A DNA stretch of 64,000 nucleotides from Micrasema longulum (taxonomy: Eukaryota; Arthropoda; Insecta; Trichoptera; Brachycentridae), in the NCBI GenBank assembly GCA_022494885.1, contig JAGVSM010002694.1, forward strand, positions 97,031 through 161,030. The letters run 5' to 3'. Positions 32,037-42,771 of the stretch are shown piece by piece. Within the stretch, counting starts at the first letter, position 1. The number at the start of each line of letters is the position of its first letter. The notes under the pieces are model-generated. The model saw only the letters and a list, made by a program, of their open reading frames with translations. It ran no database searches and was not told the origin of the DNA. The position numbers and the translations under genes were made by a program.

Positions 32037-32365
32037 TGCATAATACAGTTTTGTGTGTGAAATATAAATATAGTAGTACCAGAACTCGATGGCTACTCAG
32101 TAAGATAAGTTAGGCTTGTAGTGCATCAGTTGGCGCATTCGCTTACCATACTTGAGGGCCCATTCGATTCGTTCGATTACTGACATGGTCGACGTGAAAC
32201 AGTTTATTAAACAGGTAATTTAACACTGCAATAGTCTCTAGACGTGTACCTGAAGTGTAAGACTGATCGCCTTACCTGTGTGCAACAATTGAGCAAGGTA
32301 CGCTGCATTTTGTATTCCACTGAAGTATCCTAGGTACCGTCGGGTGGGGACAGGGGATGTTGATG
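32037..32365 (+). mobile_element. SINE-B composite with leader
   Basis: Leader ATAATACAGTTTTGTGTGTG and AACTCGATGGCTACTCAG, head GTAGTGCATCAGTTGGCGC and CGTTCGATTACTGACATGG, body CTGAAGTGTAAGACTGATCG, tail GTCGGGTGGGGACAGGGG. All modules present, decayed. The minus frame of 134 codons spans this and the next repeat and is not a gene. Confidence 0.7.
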
Positions 32366-32444
32366 TGGAAGGTGGTTTGTTATATTGCGAGTTGTTTAAC
32401 TTTAAACTAGAACTGCAATAACATATTTTATGAATAAATGGAAG

Positions 32445-33045
32445 ACTAGCATTTACCCGCGGCTTCGCTCGCTCACTTGGTACTCGTATTAGGGAGAAAT
32501 TAGTTAGGTAATTAGTTTTTTCGTATAGCAATAAGAATTTTCCCGACGGAATGATATACTTTTTCAGGATAGAAAGTAGCTTGTATCGATTGCCGGTCTT
32601 CCAACTATCGCTGTGAAAAAAATATGACAATCCGTTGGTCAATGGCGACGTAGCGTCGTCATTCTGTTCACAAATCCAAAATCTGACAATGAAACCAAAA
32701 CGAAAATCAAAATAAACTTAGATAAAGCAAGTCAATTATTGAAATTTGAAGAATTATTTTGTAATTGATTCTTCTTGACGTCTCACCTTACCGCCTAATC
32801 AAAAATAAGGTTGCTCAAACATTCTTTCTTTTTTTGTCATTTTTATTTATCTTATCTATTAAATATTTTTTTATTGTATTTTTTTAATTCGGGGAGAAAA
32901 ATTAGTATTCTATTTAACTTTTTTATCCCTATGACAAAAATTATAAGAATCGGTAGCTCCGTTGAGGCGTGAAAGAAACACAAACAATCAAGCAAACAAA
33001 CACACTTTCGCATTTATTGAATTGGTATGGAAAGATGGATGGATA
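32445..33045. mobile_element. RTE-like or Helitron-like dispersed repeat
   Basis: Begins CTAGCATTTACCCGCGGC and TTCGCTCGCTCACTTGG and ends GTGAAAGAAACACAAACAATC ... CACTTTCGCATTTATTGAATTGG. I recall this start and end pair from very abundant repeats in lepidopteran genomes. About 600 bp. Family placement is from memory; no intact ORF. Confidence 0.55.
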
Positions 33046-33202
33046 GTTCTAATATGGAAGATAGTTTGATCAATTTTTAAAATAAATACATTTATGGCAA
33101 AAGGTTTGATGAATATGAATTTATAATATAATATATTAATAGAAGATAGTTTGAAAAATTTATAAACGAGTATATTTGTAGAAGACAGTTTTAAAGCATT
33201 AT

Positions 33203-33535
33203 GTTAGGCTGAAATGGGCATTATCGATAAAATCAAGAAAGGAGCTCTGCATTGGTTTGAACGTGTAGAGCGAATGAACAGCGAAAGAACGGCTAAAAAT
33301 ATTTACAATGCGAATGTTTATGGATGCGAAAATAGAGGAATACTGAGAAGAACATGGTATTAGCAAATTCAACAAATACTTGAAGACGGACATGTCAAAA
33401 GTCGGAAAAATCAGCGCGCGTACATGAGAAGATGTATGAATGTAGAGGAAGCGAGATATGTATTCAAAGTGTAAATATGTGACGTGGCGTTCTATCCTCT
33501 CTGCCTACCCTTACAGTGAAACGGCGTGACGGTTT
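33203..33535 (+). mobile_element. LINE-A1 copy
   Basis: IIDKIKKGALHWFERVERMN, SERTAKNIYNANVYGCENRG, a stop in place of the H of TWHDQI, then QIQQILEDGHVKSRKN, RRCMNVEEARYVFKV, stop, and SAYPYSETA. Tail GGTTTGTTGTTGTTG, a TTTG/TTG hybrid. Confidence 0.8.
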
Positions 33536-33540
33536 GTTGT

Positions 33541-34025
33541 TGTTGTTTTTTAAATATATTTTGTTAAAAAGTACAAAAAATGGCAACACTGCTAAGGTTA
33601 TTGTGACAAAATGCTCCCATATTATTATCTCTTTGACTTTAAGTCGACTTAGTAGAAAGCATTCAGACCTTACTAAGAATTGATATCTTATTTTAAAATG
33701 TATGGACTTTTTTACTGATTGTTGTTCCAATAGGCAACGTCGTATAAGACCTCTTTATGCGATGCTCAGCCAAGCAGGAAAACTCGAAACTTCTCTGCAT
33801 ACGCGAAGTTAATACAAGAACACACCTTAACAGACATCAGTAGGTAACTAGGTAGGCCTTGAGTTAAAACACATTTCAATATTTTAACATTCCTTAGGCT
33901 ATAGATTCAAAAATTGTTCCTTATACTAGGGAATGTGATAAAATTCAAACTTAATTTAAAATTTATGTACGTATCGAGTAATTCATTTATGTACATCAAT
34001 AATTAAAGCTACATAATAACTACGC
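33541..34025. other. no gene recognised
   Basis: No match; AT-rich. Confidence 0.5.
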
Positions 34026-34028
34026 TTT

Positions 34029-34740
34029 CAATTTTGTATCTTAATAAAGAGAAACTGTTACCTATGGACAAACTCCCGATTTCTCAACAAAACTTTTTAT
34101 TTATTTATTATATTTTATTTATTTTATTGATTGACTAATCAACTTTCCTTCCGTGCTTTTATTTGCTTTTTATATATTTTGATATTTTTATATGTGCCCG
34201 TGTCAAGCCATAATAATAAAAAATAAAAAATACATAGTACAATTAATTTATTTTAATTATAATGACATGTGATTCGATAGAATTACAATCCTGAAAAACA
34301 AAGTATAAACAATAAAATTCCAAAGAAGACCATTAAAAAATAATTATCAGATATAAATATTAAAATACAAAATATACATATTTCGATTCATACATAATCA
34401 AATACACAAAATAATAGTATCATTGAAATCAATAGAAAAAAATTTGTAAAAACATAATTAAGATATGGTTTCTAGACACTCACTCTATACTATGGTAAGA
34501 AATGAGAGTAATAAATAATATGCCAAATAACAGTAAATACTAAATTAAATAATACAAAAGTACATAGTGAAAAAACATTAAAATATCAAGATATATAAAA
34601 AGCAAATAAAATTACGGAAGGAAAGCAGATTAGTCAATCAATTAAATAAATTAAATTAAATAAATAAATAAAAAGTTTTATTGAGAAATCGGTAGTTTGT
34701 CCATGGGTAACGGTTTTCTTTTATTAAGATACACAATTTT
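34029..34740. mobile_element. 712-bp element with ~170-bp terminal inverted repeats
   Basis: Left arm 34029-34200 (CAATTTTGTATCTTAATAAAG, CTATGGACAAACTCCCGATT, TGACTAATCAACTTTCCTTCC) is inverted at about 34570-34740 (GGAAAGCAGATTAGTCAATC, GAGAAATCGGTAGTTTGTCC, ATTAAGATACACAATTTT). Arms are about 85-90% alike by eye; the ~370-bp loop has no frame. Looks like a non-autonomous fold-back or MITE element. Confidence 0.8.
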
Positions 34741-35225
34741 AACGCGTGTAATTTTGAATAAATAAATACATAAATTAATATATGGAATAGTTTGTTGGGA
34801 TACAACAAACAGAATCAAAAATAGACATCAAAAACATAAGACTCGAGTTATTTCACCGTTTTCACGTGACGATTGTCAAATGAATGCGAGCGTATCTGGT
34901 GGCTGCAATCAGTGGCGATGGATAACATTGGAGCATATCTGAAGCAACTCTTGACATTAAACAGTCGATATTAAAATCTGTTGGGGACATTTGATGATCA
35001 TCAAAAATCGACCATCTATCTGGAAGTGGCTCGCGACATTTGCCGATCGTCAAGCTGCGACAAATGTCTAGTAAGTCTATAGCCTAGGCACCTGAGCCCT
35101 CAAAAATTATGAACGTGTAGAAACCTTTCTAATACTAATCTACTTGTGTCATGAAACGTGTAAAAACCTTTCGGATAAACATTGTAAAAAGGATTGTGTA
35201 ACTTTTCATTAGTGTATATATGTAT
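34741..35225. other. no gene recognised
   Basis: A 63-codon minus-strand frame (34862-35053) in slightly GC-richer DNA shows no known motif. Confidence 0.4.
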
Positions 35226-35228
35226 TAT

Positions 35229-36147
35229 TTATTTATTTATTTACGGACATTGTCCATGTATACAATTTATAAGGTTTAAATATTACAATAAAAGAATAGT
35301 TTAAAACATTTTTAAAAAAATAAAGAAGCATTGACAAACATAAGGGACATCGAGACAAGATCTAGACTATTTATTTAGTGCTCGTTTAAATCGTTGTAAA
35401 CTTAAACCAAAAAAGTCCAGATCTTGTCTTGAGTTAACAATACGACAAAGACGGGTCATTGGAGAATTTAGGCCATAGTTTGTTATATGCTGATCGATGA
35501 AAAATACTTCATTGTTTCTCAATCTACGAGTCAGAATATTGAATTTTACTTGTCCCAGTATTGATGGAACATCGATTATGCATTTAGTATGCCGAACATA
35601 TATATGGAGTCAATATTAGTTCTACGTTTTTGTAGACTAGAAATATTTAACATTGACTCTATTTCAGCATAAGAATAATTATCTCTCTCTAGTCCGAGCA
35701 TCCACACTATTTTTCGAAGCAAGCGATGTTGTACTGATTCAATGTGATTTATGCGATTGACATATGTAGAATGGAGACCAGACCACGGAGGCATATTCGT
35801 ACGGGCATGAGTAAAATCAGAGGATATTCTGTTAATGAAGCCAAGTAATTTCAGTGATTTATTTACTGTATTATCTATATGCTCGTTGTATGTCAGTTTA
35901 TAGTCCAAAACAACTCCTAAACCTCTGATGGACTTGACTAAATCAATTTTGGAGTTTTCTAATAGGTACTCGAAGGAAATTGGTTGTTTTGTTCTATGAA
36001 ATTACATTATTTTGTATTTTTTAATATTTAGTTCTAATTTATTGACTTTACACCATCGGTTAAAAGAGTTAATGTCTGATTGAAGAAAAAAGCAGTCTTG
36101 TAAAGTTTGAATGTATATTCATGAGTTCAGCAAACACAAAGCTTAAT
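35229..36147 (-). pseudogene. L-I: LINE RT remnant with AAAT tail
   Basis: From the N-terminal side: LSFVFAELMNI (where FADD is expected), TLQDCFFLQSDINSFNRWC, KVNKLELNIKKYKIM, a stop, FHRTKQPISFEYLLENSK, VKSIRGLGVVLDYKLTYNEH, PPWSGLHSTYVNRINHIESV and QHRLLRKIV, then a frameshift near 35580, and FNILTRRLRNNEVFF, HITNYGLNSPMTRLCRIV and a stop near 35368. The ~120-bp 3' UTR ends in TAAATAAATAAATAA (inverse, 35228-35243). The catalytic aspartates are lost, the frame is broken at least three times, and the 5' end is cut by a SINE-A. Confidence 0.8.
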
Positions 36148-36345
36148 TTTTTTTTGAATGAATATTTGCGTTCTTATGATTTACCCAAATATTTCGATTT
36201 CGGGAGCCATTTTCAACGAATTGTAAATAATTCACTATTAGAAAATGAGAATCAAGTTGGGATAGAGTGAGATTCGAACCACGAACCTTTGAGTCATGAG
36301 TTCGAGACACTAGCCACGATACCGCAACCTGGTTCTCCGAATTAA
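36148..36345 (-). mobile_element. SINE-A copy adjoining L-I
   Basis: T-run tail, GAATATTTGCGTTCTTATG, CATTTTCAACGAATTGTAAA, then inverse B box GGATAGAGTGAGATTCGAACC and inverse A box GACACTAGCCACG. The LINE does not clearly resume beyond it. Confidence 0.8.
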
Positions 36346-36665
36346 AGGTGGCGCAATTAAAGGTTCCGAATTAAAGGTGCCGCATAGAACAAAACACAAA
36401 ACTAGACAATACAGAACCCTTAGTATGTCGTGCCTTCGTTTCGTAAGTTCGTTCATTTCCCATATATATATTTCGCTCTAACGCAATCAAAATTGTATTT
36501 CGCTCTCGTTTCGGCTACATATGAACGACTCCTCTTATGCTAACTACTCTACTTGTGTAAAGACGTGATACCAAATTAAGTATACCGATTTTTTTAAATA
36601 AATAAAATGACCCCCACTCTTTTATAAAACTTGTCTATTTGGTAGACACTGAAAGAGACAGGACA
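36346..36665. other. no gene; short direct repeat
   Basis: CCGAATTAAAGGTGGCGC, AATTAAAGGTT and CCGAATTAAAGGTGCCGC follow in direct order (36338-36390). CATATATATATTTCGCTC near 36464. No gene. Confidence 0.4.
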
Positions 36666-36667
36666 AC

Positions 36668-37135
36668 CTGGGCCCCGATTACAATGAACAGTTAACAGAG
36701 ATACAGTAAAAGATACCCCTATTATCTGGAGTAATGCGTGCCAGATTTCATTGCTTTTGAAATAATACAGCCAATTGGAATCACATTAAAAACTTTCTTG
36801 AACATGTCCAGGAAAGTTAGTTACTCAATTTTTTTTTTTTTTTAAATCCTTTATTTTTTATTTCCTGATTTGGATATTTTGCAATCCGGATGACTGAAGT
36901 TCAAATAAATGGAGCTCTTCTTTATCGTCAATTGTTTATGAAGTGTAGTGGGATTTGTTGTATGAAAATGTGTTTATTTATACGATTTTTAAATGTTCAA
37001 TTACAGGCTACTGAAGAAGACATAGACATATACAAGACATATACAAATTTGCACATTTTTGTACATAAAGTTCGATTTTACTTTATAGGCAATTGAAGAT
37101 AACTCGCTCAACTTCTCATTGTAATCGTGGCCATG
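36668..37135. mobile_element. MITE-B ends around foreign middle
   Basis: Left end CTGGGCCCCGATTACAATG (36668) and right end TCTCATTGTAATCGTGGCC (37112) are MITE-B terminal repeats. The middle contains a poly(T) run at 36830-36842 and sequence not in other copies, so another element probably inserted (about 36720-36960). Confidence 0.6.
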
Positions 37136-37289
37136 GTAGCGTCAGCTTAAAATGACGATGCTTTGTAAAAATGTGTTTTAAAAAATTTCAATGATGGAAA
37201 TTTATTTTAAACATTTGTGAGGGAAGTTGTATTTGCAGTTTCTTCTCCAAGCCATGAGTATCAAGTTTCTTGTGTAACCTTTGCAACAA

Positions 37290-37470
37290 ACATAATGCTT
37301 GAATATCAGGTGACACGCTAACCACGATCAGCCAATACAACGCTCTGGTTGTTAATCTGTTCCATGTATCCGAAGGGATTTTCTGGAGCAGGATTCTCCT
37401 CCTACTTTGACAAGAGTCTCTTTCATGTATTTTTTTTCTTTCTATAATATGTACATTTTGAAATTTAGTT
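37290..37470 (+). mobile_element. L-J 3' end fragment
   Basis: GTTGTTAATCTGTTCCATGTA, TCCGAAGGGATTTTCTGG and CTACTTTGACAAGAGTCTC match, in inverse, 61110-61200 in the longer L-J copy. Followed by the same AT-rich tail. Confidence 0.7.
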
Positions 37471-37561
37471 TATAATGTAAATGTTATTTTTAAATTAGTG
37501 AATTTAATTTAAATTGCATTATATGATAATTTAAGCGCATATCTAAGTTAAGTCACAATAA

Positions 37562-37780
37562 CATATTACTACTACTACCATCACGCCATTTCCCCGTAGG
37601 AGTATGTGATGCAGACGTCCAAATTTCCCTCTGCTTCCTTGATATTCGGCGTCCCTCTTGGATCGTATTTATCAAAATTTTAGGAATCTTCTCTGTATCC
37701 ATCCTCTCAACGTGATCTCTCCAGAATCGTCTTCTCTGCCTACTCCATCTCACAGTGTCGTCTAAATTGCGCGTTCGCCG
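37562..37780 (-). mobile_element. LINE-A2 short fragment
   Basis: Tail TACTACTACTACC, CATCACGCCATTTCCCCG, then a deletion and RQRRRFWRDHVERMDTEKIP on the minus strand. The conserved C-terminal block is missing, apparently deleted between PTGKWRDG and the upstream part. Confidence 0.65.
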
Positions 37781-38022
37781 AATCTCTTAATTTATTATAT
37801 TCTTCTGTATTTATTAGAAATTTATTTCGCGGGTAGGCAACTCGGGTAAAAATCCTTAAAGATTAGTCGGTCTCATGGCGCTATTGCGTTTGTCTGCATT
37901 AAATAAATAAAAATAATAATTACAACACAATAAATATAAATCCACCCAATATCGTACTCTTTAGATTTTTACAATGGTGTGAAATAGGCCATAGCATCGT
38001 CGCATATAATTCTCTATCACCA

Positions 38023-38272
38023 GGGCCCCGATAACAATGGAAAGTTAACAGAGTTATCTTCGACTGTCTATAAAGAAAAGCCGATATTTGTGTACGAAAA
38101 TGAGTATATTTGCATGAACATTTAAAGTATCTTCGTCGGGAACCTATAATTGAACATTTTTAGAAGAAGAAAATGTATGCACATTCTGCTTTTCGTACAG
38201 AAAACTTCATTTTACTTTGTAGATAAACATGAAGATAACTGTTAACTTTCCATTGGAATCGGGGCCCAGTTA
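38023..38272. mobile_element. MITE-B, complete copy
   Basis: Starts GGGCCCCGATAACAATGG and ends CCATTGGAATCGGGGCCC. The inverted ends pair for about 60 bp with few mismatches (GTTAACAGAGTTATCTTC versus GAAGATAACTGTTAAC). 250 bp, no frame. Reference copy for the family. Confidence 0.85.
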
Positions 38273-38337
38273 CATTTAACTCTCTGGAGAATTTAACAAA
38301 AATTACAGATAGAAGGGAATATTGGTTAGTTGTACTT

Positions 38338-38730
38338 TATCATCACCATACCCCCTTCCCGATAGAACATAGGGCACTGCATTATATAACCAAATGCAGC
38401 GTATGTCGATCATCTGTTACATAAAGATAAAGTGATTAGTCTTGCGCTTCAGGTCCCAATTCATAAATAGTGAAATATTGTGTTAATACCACATTTAAAA
38501 CTAATATTTCCCGCCGCCCTTACCAGGAATCGAAACCGGGACCTAAAGGGTAGTAGGCAAACGCGCCAACTACTATGCAACGAGGCATGCCTTATTTTAT
38601 CTGACTTATCTCCACTCTATTTCCTTTTTCAGGGCTTTTACCGGTGGCCATCGAGTCGAGAAAACAATTCTCGAAGATTATATTTATATTTAAAACAGAA
38701 AGTTGTATTCTTCTTCAAAATGACACTACT
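38338..38730 (-). mobile_element. SINE-B composite with leader
   Basis: Tail side TATCATCACCATACCCCC, body GGGCACTGCATTATATAACC, TTAGTCTTGCGCTTCAGG, head TACCAGGAATCGAAACCGGG and GGCAAACGCGCCAACTAC, then leader GGTGGCCATCGAGTCGAG (38647). Full module order in inverse. The 88-codon plus frame is antisense. Confidence 0.75.
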
Positions 38731-39525
38731 TGTGATATCATATTAGCCTAGACGATAAATGCTGTAACACTCTCAGAAACGTACGCACGAAGGGTGAACA
38801 ACTCGCTGCATAATGACTCACAAAAACACAATCATCGTCTGAAAGAACTTTAGAAACTGGTTGTCGTTTCACGCGAGCATTTTTGTTTTTTCAGATTCAA
38901 TAATGAATTGCGAAAAATACGCTTCAATGCGTAAGTTGAAAATCAGCCACGAAACAGGTATAATCAACAGTTACGTCTTCTGTGAACTTCCATCTTTCAG
39001 TGTCAACATCTCGATCTGCCTTCATCACCTTGTAAGGAAGGTAGATCGCCAATAAAGACGCGGATGTCTAAAGTTAAACCTCGTAACAACGGGCCCTCCA
39101 GACCAACTACTGGTGGATTGCAACGGATTTACTAGCATAAAAATACTGCGTAATAAATATGTTGTCTCTGCAAACGCTTCGATAGATCAAATATCTCTGA
39201 ATACATTTAAATAATATGCATATTTAAGATACAATGTGTTTGATGTAAAGAAAGGTAGGTTTAAGGTTAGACCTTTGTTGGTTCTACAATAATTTACAAG
39301 AGGCTCATAATAATGAAAACAAAAATCTGCATTTTAAAAGTTTGAATAAATGAAATATACTTATTGATTTACATAGTTCCCTAGTAACTTAGTTCCCGAC
39401 CATGCCACCGGGGGTGCTATTCTGAACCGCTCTCGCGGCCGTAGAAAACACTTTATCTCGTATATTTTGTATGTAAATACACGAAATAAATGGTTTTTCT
39501 ACAGCCGTGAGAGCGTTTGGAATAC
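38731..39525. other. no gene recognised
   Basis: The stretch 38860-39110 is a little less AT-rich, with a 64-codon frame lacking motifs. An imperfect inverted pair, CCGCTCTCGCGGCCGTAGAA (39428) and CTACAGCCGTGAGAGCG (39500), brackets ~60 bp. Confidence 0.4.
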
Positions 39526-39527
39526 CA

Positions 39528-39775
39528 GGGTACGTATTCTGATGGGAAGTTAAAATTAATCTTTAATTTTATTTGCAAAGTAAAATTAATTTTTCTTTAT
39601 GAAAAATAGAATATGTTAACAAATTTTTTTTACACGTGTTTAATTACCGGTTACCGACGAAGATACTTTGAATTTTCATACAAATATCCACACTTTCGTG
39701 TATAAATACCGATATTATTTTGCACCGTCTGAGTGTATACCGATGAAGATAGCCGTTCATAATCGCGGTCCAGCC
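39528..39775. mobile_element. MITE-B copy
   Basis: GGGTACGTATTCTGATGGG, GTTACCGACGAAGATACTTTG, TACCGATGAAGATAGCCG and ATAATCGCGGTCCAGC. Closest to the copy nested in a SINE at 17913-18160. Confidence 0.75.
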
Positions 39776-39984
39776 CGGAAGTCAACATTTGCTATTTATT
39801 AAATCTTTTGTTTTTATGCCCCAATGTCTAGAATGTGTAGATTAGTAAATTTGTCGCATAACTTGGAATTGTTTGGGATAAATCTTCCGGCTTTTCGTAT
39901 ATCTCTTCGCCACTAAAACAGTGTGGAATGAAGATAGAAATGCATGGTTCAACTCGAAGCCCTAAATGTTTATCGTGTTTATGA

Positions 39985-40240
39985 ATATATCATCATCATT
40001 CCCTTTCCGCACCTTATGGTGCATAGGGCACTGCATTGTATCGGCGTATCTTGATTATTTTTTTGTTACATGAAGGTAAGATGATCAGTCTTACGCTTTA
40101 TGTGCCAATCCAGGGACTATGAAATATTCTAGTGTAAAAATATCCTTTGAATTAAATATTTCATATTAACCATGTCGGGGAAAAACCCGAGACCTCTTGC
40201 ATGGTAGGCAAACGCGCTGACCATTACACCATGAGGCCGA
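39985..40240 (-). mobile_element. SINE-B, complete copy
   Basis: Tail ATATCATCATCATTCCC, CTTTCCGCACCTTATGGTG, body, inverse B box (a GGGGAAAAACCC variant), then GGCAAACGCGCTGACCATTAC and ACCATGAGGCCGAGG, the head's 5' end. About 255 bp: a good family reference apart from the mutated B box. Confidence 0.85.
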
Positions 40241-40353
40241 GGTTTTTAAACCTTAAAAGTAACAATTTTAAAACATTTAACTTTGTAAATGGAAATTCTT
40301 GATGGAAGTTCATTGTAATTTATAATCTAGTGACCGGTGTCGCAAACCCGCAT

Positions 40354-40487
40354 TAATAAAGGTTTCAGCTCTTTAACTTCACAAACATCAACAGATGAAA
40401 TAATTAAAGGAATATACATGTTCAAATATAGGCAGAATGGTGAATGTTACACAGTGTGTAAAGTATCCACTTAAATCAGCCATTGAC
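40354..40487 (-). mobile_element. MITE-A arm of an inverted pair
   Basis: AATAAAGGTTTCAGCTC, CAACAGATGAAATAATT, CAGAATGGTGAATGTTAC and CAGCCATTGACA: MITE-A body in inverse. It faces a plus-strand copy 50 bp away. Confidence 0.8.
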
Positions 40488-40499
40488 AAATTTTAAATT

Positions 40500-40770
40500 T
40501 GTTGCAACAGAGAGGGAAAACATTTTTGGGGGTTTATGACCTGTCATTGGCTGGTTTAGTTGGCCACTTTATACACTGCGTAACATTCACCATTCTGCCT
40601 TTGTTTAAACATCAGCATTTTCTCAACTCTTTCATCTGTTGACTTTTGTGAAGTGAAAGAGCTGAAACCTTTATCATGTGGGTGAGATTCATCCGGCTGT
40701 ACCAATTCACCTACTATGCAACGCCTGAAAACAATTTTCCAATTTTTATACTTCTTCTTTTACCAGTTAG
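40500..40770 (+). mobile_element. MITE-A, facing copy
   Basis: TGCAACAGAGAGGGAAAAC (5' end), CTGTCATTGGCTGG, CTTTGTTTAAACATCAGC, GAGCTGAAACCTTTATC and CTATGCAACGCCTG. The body pairs with 40354-40487. Confidence 0.8.
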
Positions 40771-41305
40771 TTGATTCAACAATGTTTTAAGTACGTACAA
40801 ATTTTTTCGGACATGTTGGATTTCTTTCCTAGGGTTTTTTTATCTACGTTATTACCGGTTGAATAACTTTAATGACATTGTCAAACTGATAAGATTTTCA
40901 AGAAGTTTTAACTGCAAATGATATATGTATTGAAATTTAATCTTTGTTAACAGCGCAGTACAGACAGTTAAATAAAAAAATAAAAAAAAGTTTTTTTTAC
41001 ACGTACGTAGGTTACTAATCTAATACGAGTATATAATATGATGATTTAAAAAAAGGTATTTTTAAATTTTTATTGCGTTACTAATGACTAATGACGCCAA
41101 CTAAAAGTTATATTTTTTACTTACTTGAATCCAGTACATCGGGGCTTTTTTTTACAAAACAAATGTAAATTAAATAAATTATTCATAAATAAATCAACAT
41201 TCTCGTAGTGCCAAAGTTAGGAGAAAATTCTGCGATTTTACATTAGATATTTATTTATATTTCATGTCTTCATATTTTTCTTTTACAAACTATAATTAAA
41301 AATAA
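40771..41305. other. no gene recognised
   Basis: AT-rich, no match. Confidence 0.5.
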
Positions 41306-41310
41306 AAATA

Positions 41311-41480
41311 ATGTGACCTCACTGGGGTTTCCCGTGCCGAGGACACTTAACAATATACTTTTTTGAAATGCTTTTACATTTGAGAATAAACAAAGAAGAC
41401 TAACTTAATAAACAGAGATAGTTAACAAAATATTCACAGTTTTAAAAACTAGGTATTTATGTACATCTGTATTATTTATA
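41311..41480 (-). repeat. dispersed repeat paired with 58810-58985
   Basis: ATGTGACCTCACTGGGG, CCCGTGCCGAGGACACTT, AATAAACAAAGAAGACTAAC are the inverse of the plus-strand block at 58810-58985. Family unknown. Confidence 0.7.
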
Positions 41481-42060
41481 TTTCAAAACGCACAATGAAA
41501 ATAACAAAAACCTAACATAAGCCATGCACTTGTGGAGCGGTTTATTCAATTTTGATTGATTTATTGATTGATTTAAAAAAAATTTGTGTAAAAAAAAAAA
41601 TTAAAAAATATATATAATTATGTTTTATTTGAATCCTTTTATGCCTTATATTATAAACATAATATAATGAATGTATTATGTCTTAATAGTGTATTATGTT
41701 AACTATGTAACTTTATTTTTAAATTTTAATAATATATTTTTTTAATTTTTATATTTGAAAAAATGATAATTATGTTTAATGTGTAACTTTTTCTTATGAT
41801 ATAGTATGTATAATGTAAAAGCCCCATGGGCGTCAACAGAAAGAAAAAATAAAAAAAAATAAAAAAATATTTCATTGATAGTTTATAGTCAAACAGGTTC
41901 TTACTAATAATGAGTATTAAAAAAGAAAAGAATGAACGCAGTTTTACGTAGAAAGTGGGTTTATTTCTCTAATAGGAAAGTTTATTTTTCTACCCATTTC
42001 TGTTTGGAATATAATAATTAGTCGTGCAGAACAAATAGTTAAGATCGTAAAAACAAAGAT
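41481..42060. other. no gene; A-rich tail
   Basis: ATTGATTGATTTATTGATTG microsatellite near 41550 and AGCCCCATGGGCGTCAAC followed by an A-rich run (41821-41870), which may be a LINE 3' end of unknown family. Confidence 0.35.
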
Positions 42061-42084
42061 TAAAAAGTTCATTTATAATTTTGA

Positions 42085-42345
42085 CCTCGTGGTCTAATGG
42101 TCAATGCGTTTGCCTACCATGCAAGAGATCTCGGGTTGGATTCCCGCCATGGTAGATGTGAAATATTTATTTAAAAGGGTGTTTTCACACTAGAATATTT
42201 CATAGCCACTGAACTTTTACCAAAGACTGAACATCTTACCTTCATGTAAAAAAAAATAGCAAGATACGCTGCGATTAGTGTACCAATGCTGTGCCCTATG
42301 CACTATTAGGTGCGGAAATGGAATGATGATGTTTTACAATTTTAT
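42085..42345 (+). mobile_element. SINE-B, complete copy
   Basis: Head GACCTCGTGGTCTAATGGTC and TCGGGTTGGATTCCCGCC (B box with one change), body, tail GGAATGATGATG. TTTATAATTTT before it and TTTACAATTTT after it are a likely 11-bp target duplication with one mismatch. Confidence 0.85.
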
Positions 42346-42374
42346 AATAACACTTGAGTTTATCCTATCCGCAC

Positions 42375-42770
42375 CTAATTTGTTTATTTATTTATTTTAT
42401 TTTACAACACAACAGGCCAGTTAATTAATTATAAAGGCAAATTTTATTACAGAATTAGTAATGTTCGAAAGTTACTGTTGGTACTGATACTCCAATGAGG
42501 AATTTCAGCCCTACGAGAAATTGGATACAAACATGTTTTCTTGCGTGCGGTAAAAATTAGACCGGCAAAGCTTATTGAAAATGTACGAAAAAACTAATAA
42601 AAATATTTTAATAAAAACGCACTGCTTTTATCAACGTCACACTATAAACCAACCAATGATAAAAGAGCTGTGAAGGATTTCCGGTTTACTTACCGTAAAC
42701 GAACCAACCGGGAGAACTGACTGAGAAGAACTTCTGACGTCACACGCGGAGTTATTTCAGAAATACAAAA
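42375..42770 (+). repeat. Repeat-R copy 1
   Basis: TTCAGCCCTACGAGAAATTGG, TTAATAAAAACGCACTGC, TTTACTTACCGTAAACGAACC and TTCTGACGTCACACGCGGAG match copies at 59380-59830 (+) and 57880-58220 (-). TGACGTCA at 42735-42742. No coding frame and no clear ends. Confidence 0.75.
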
Positions 42771-42771
42771 T

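Noticed and set aside
32238..32642. 134-codon minus-strand open frame
   Set aside because: Runs through a SINE-B body and the start of a dispersed repeat, so it is a chance read-through of repeats.
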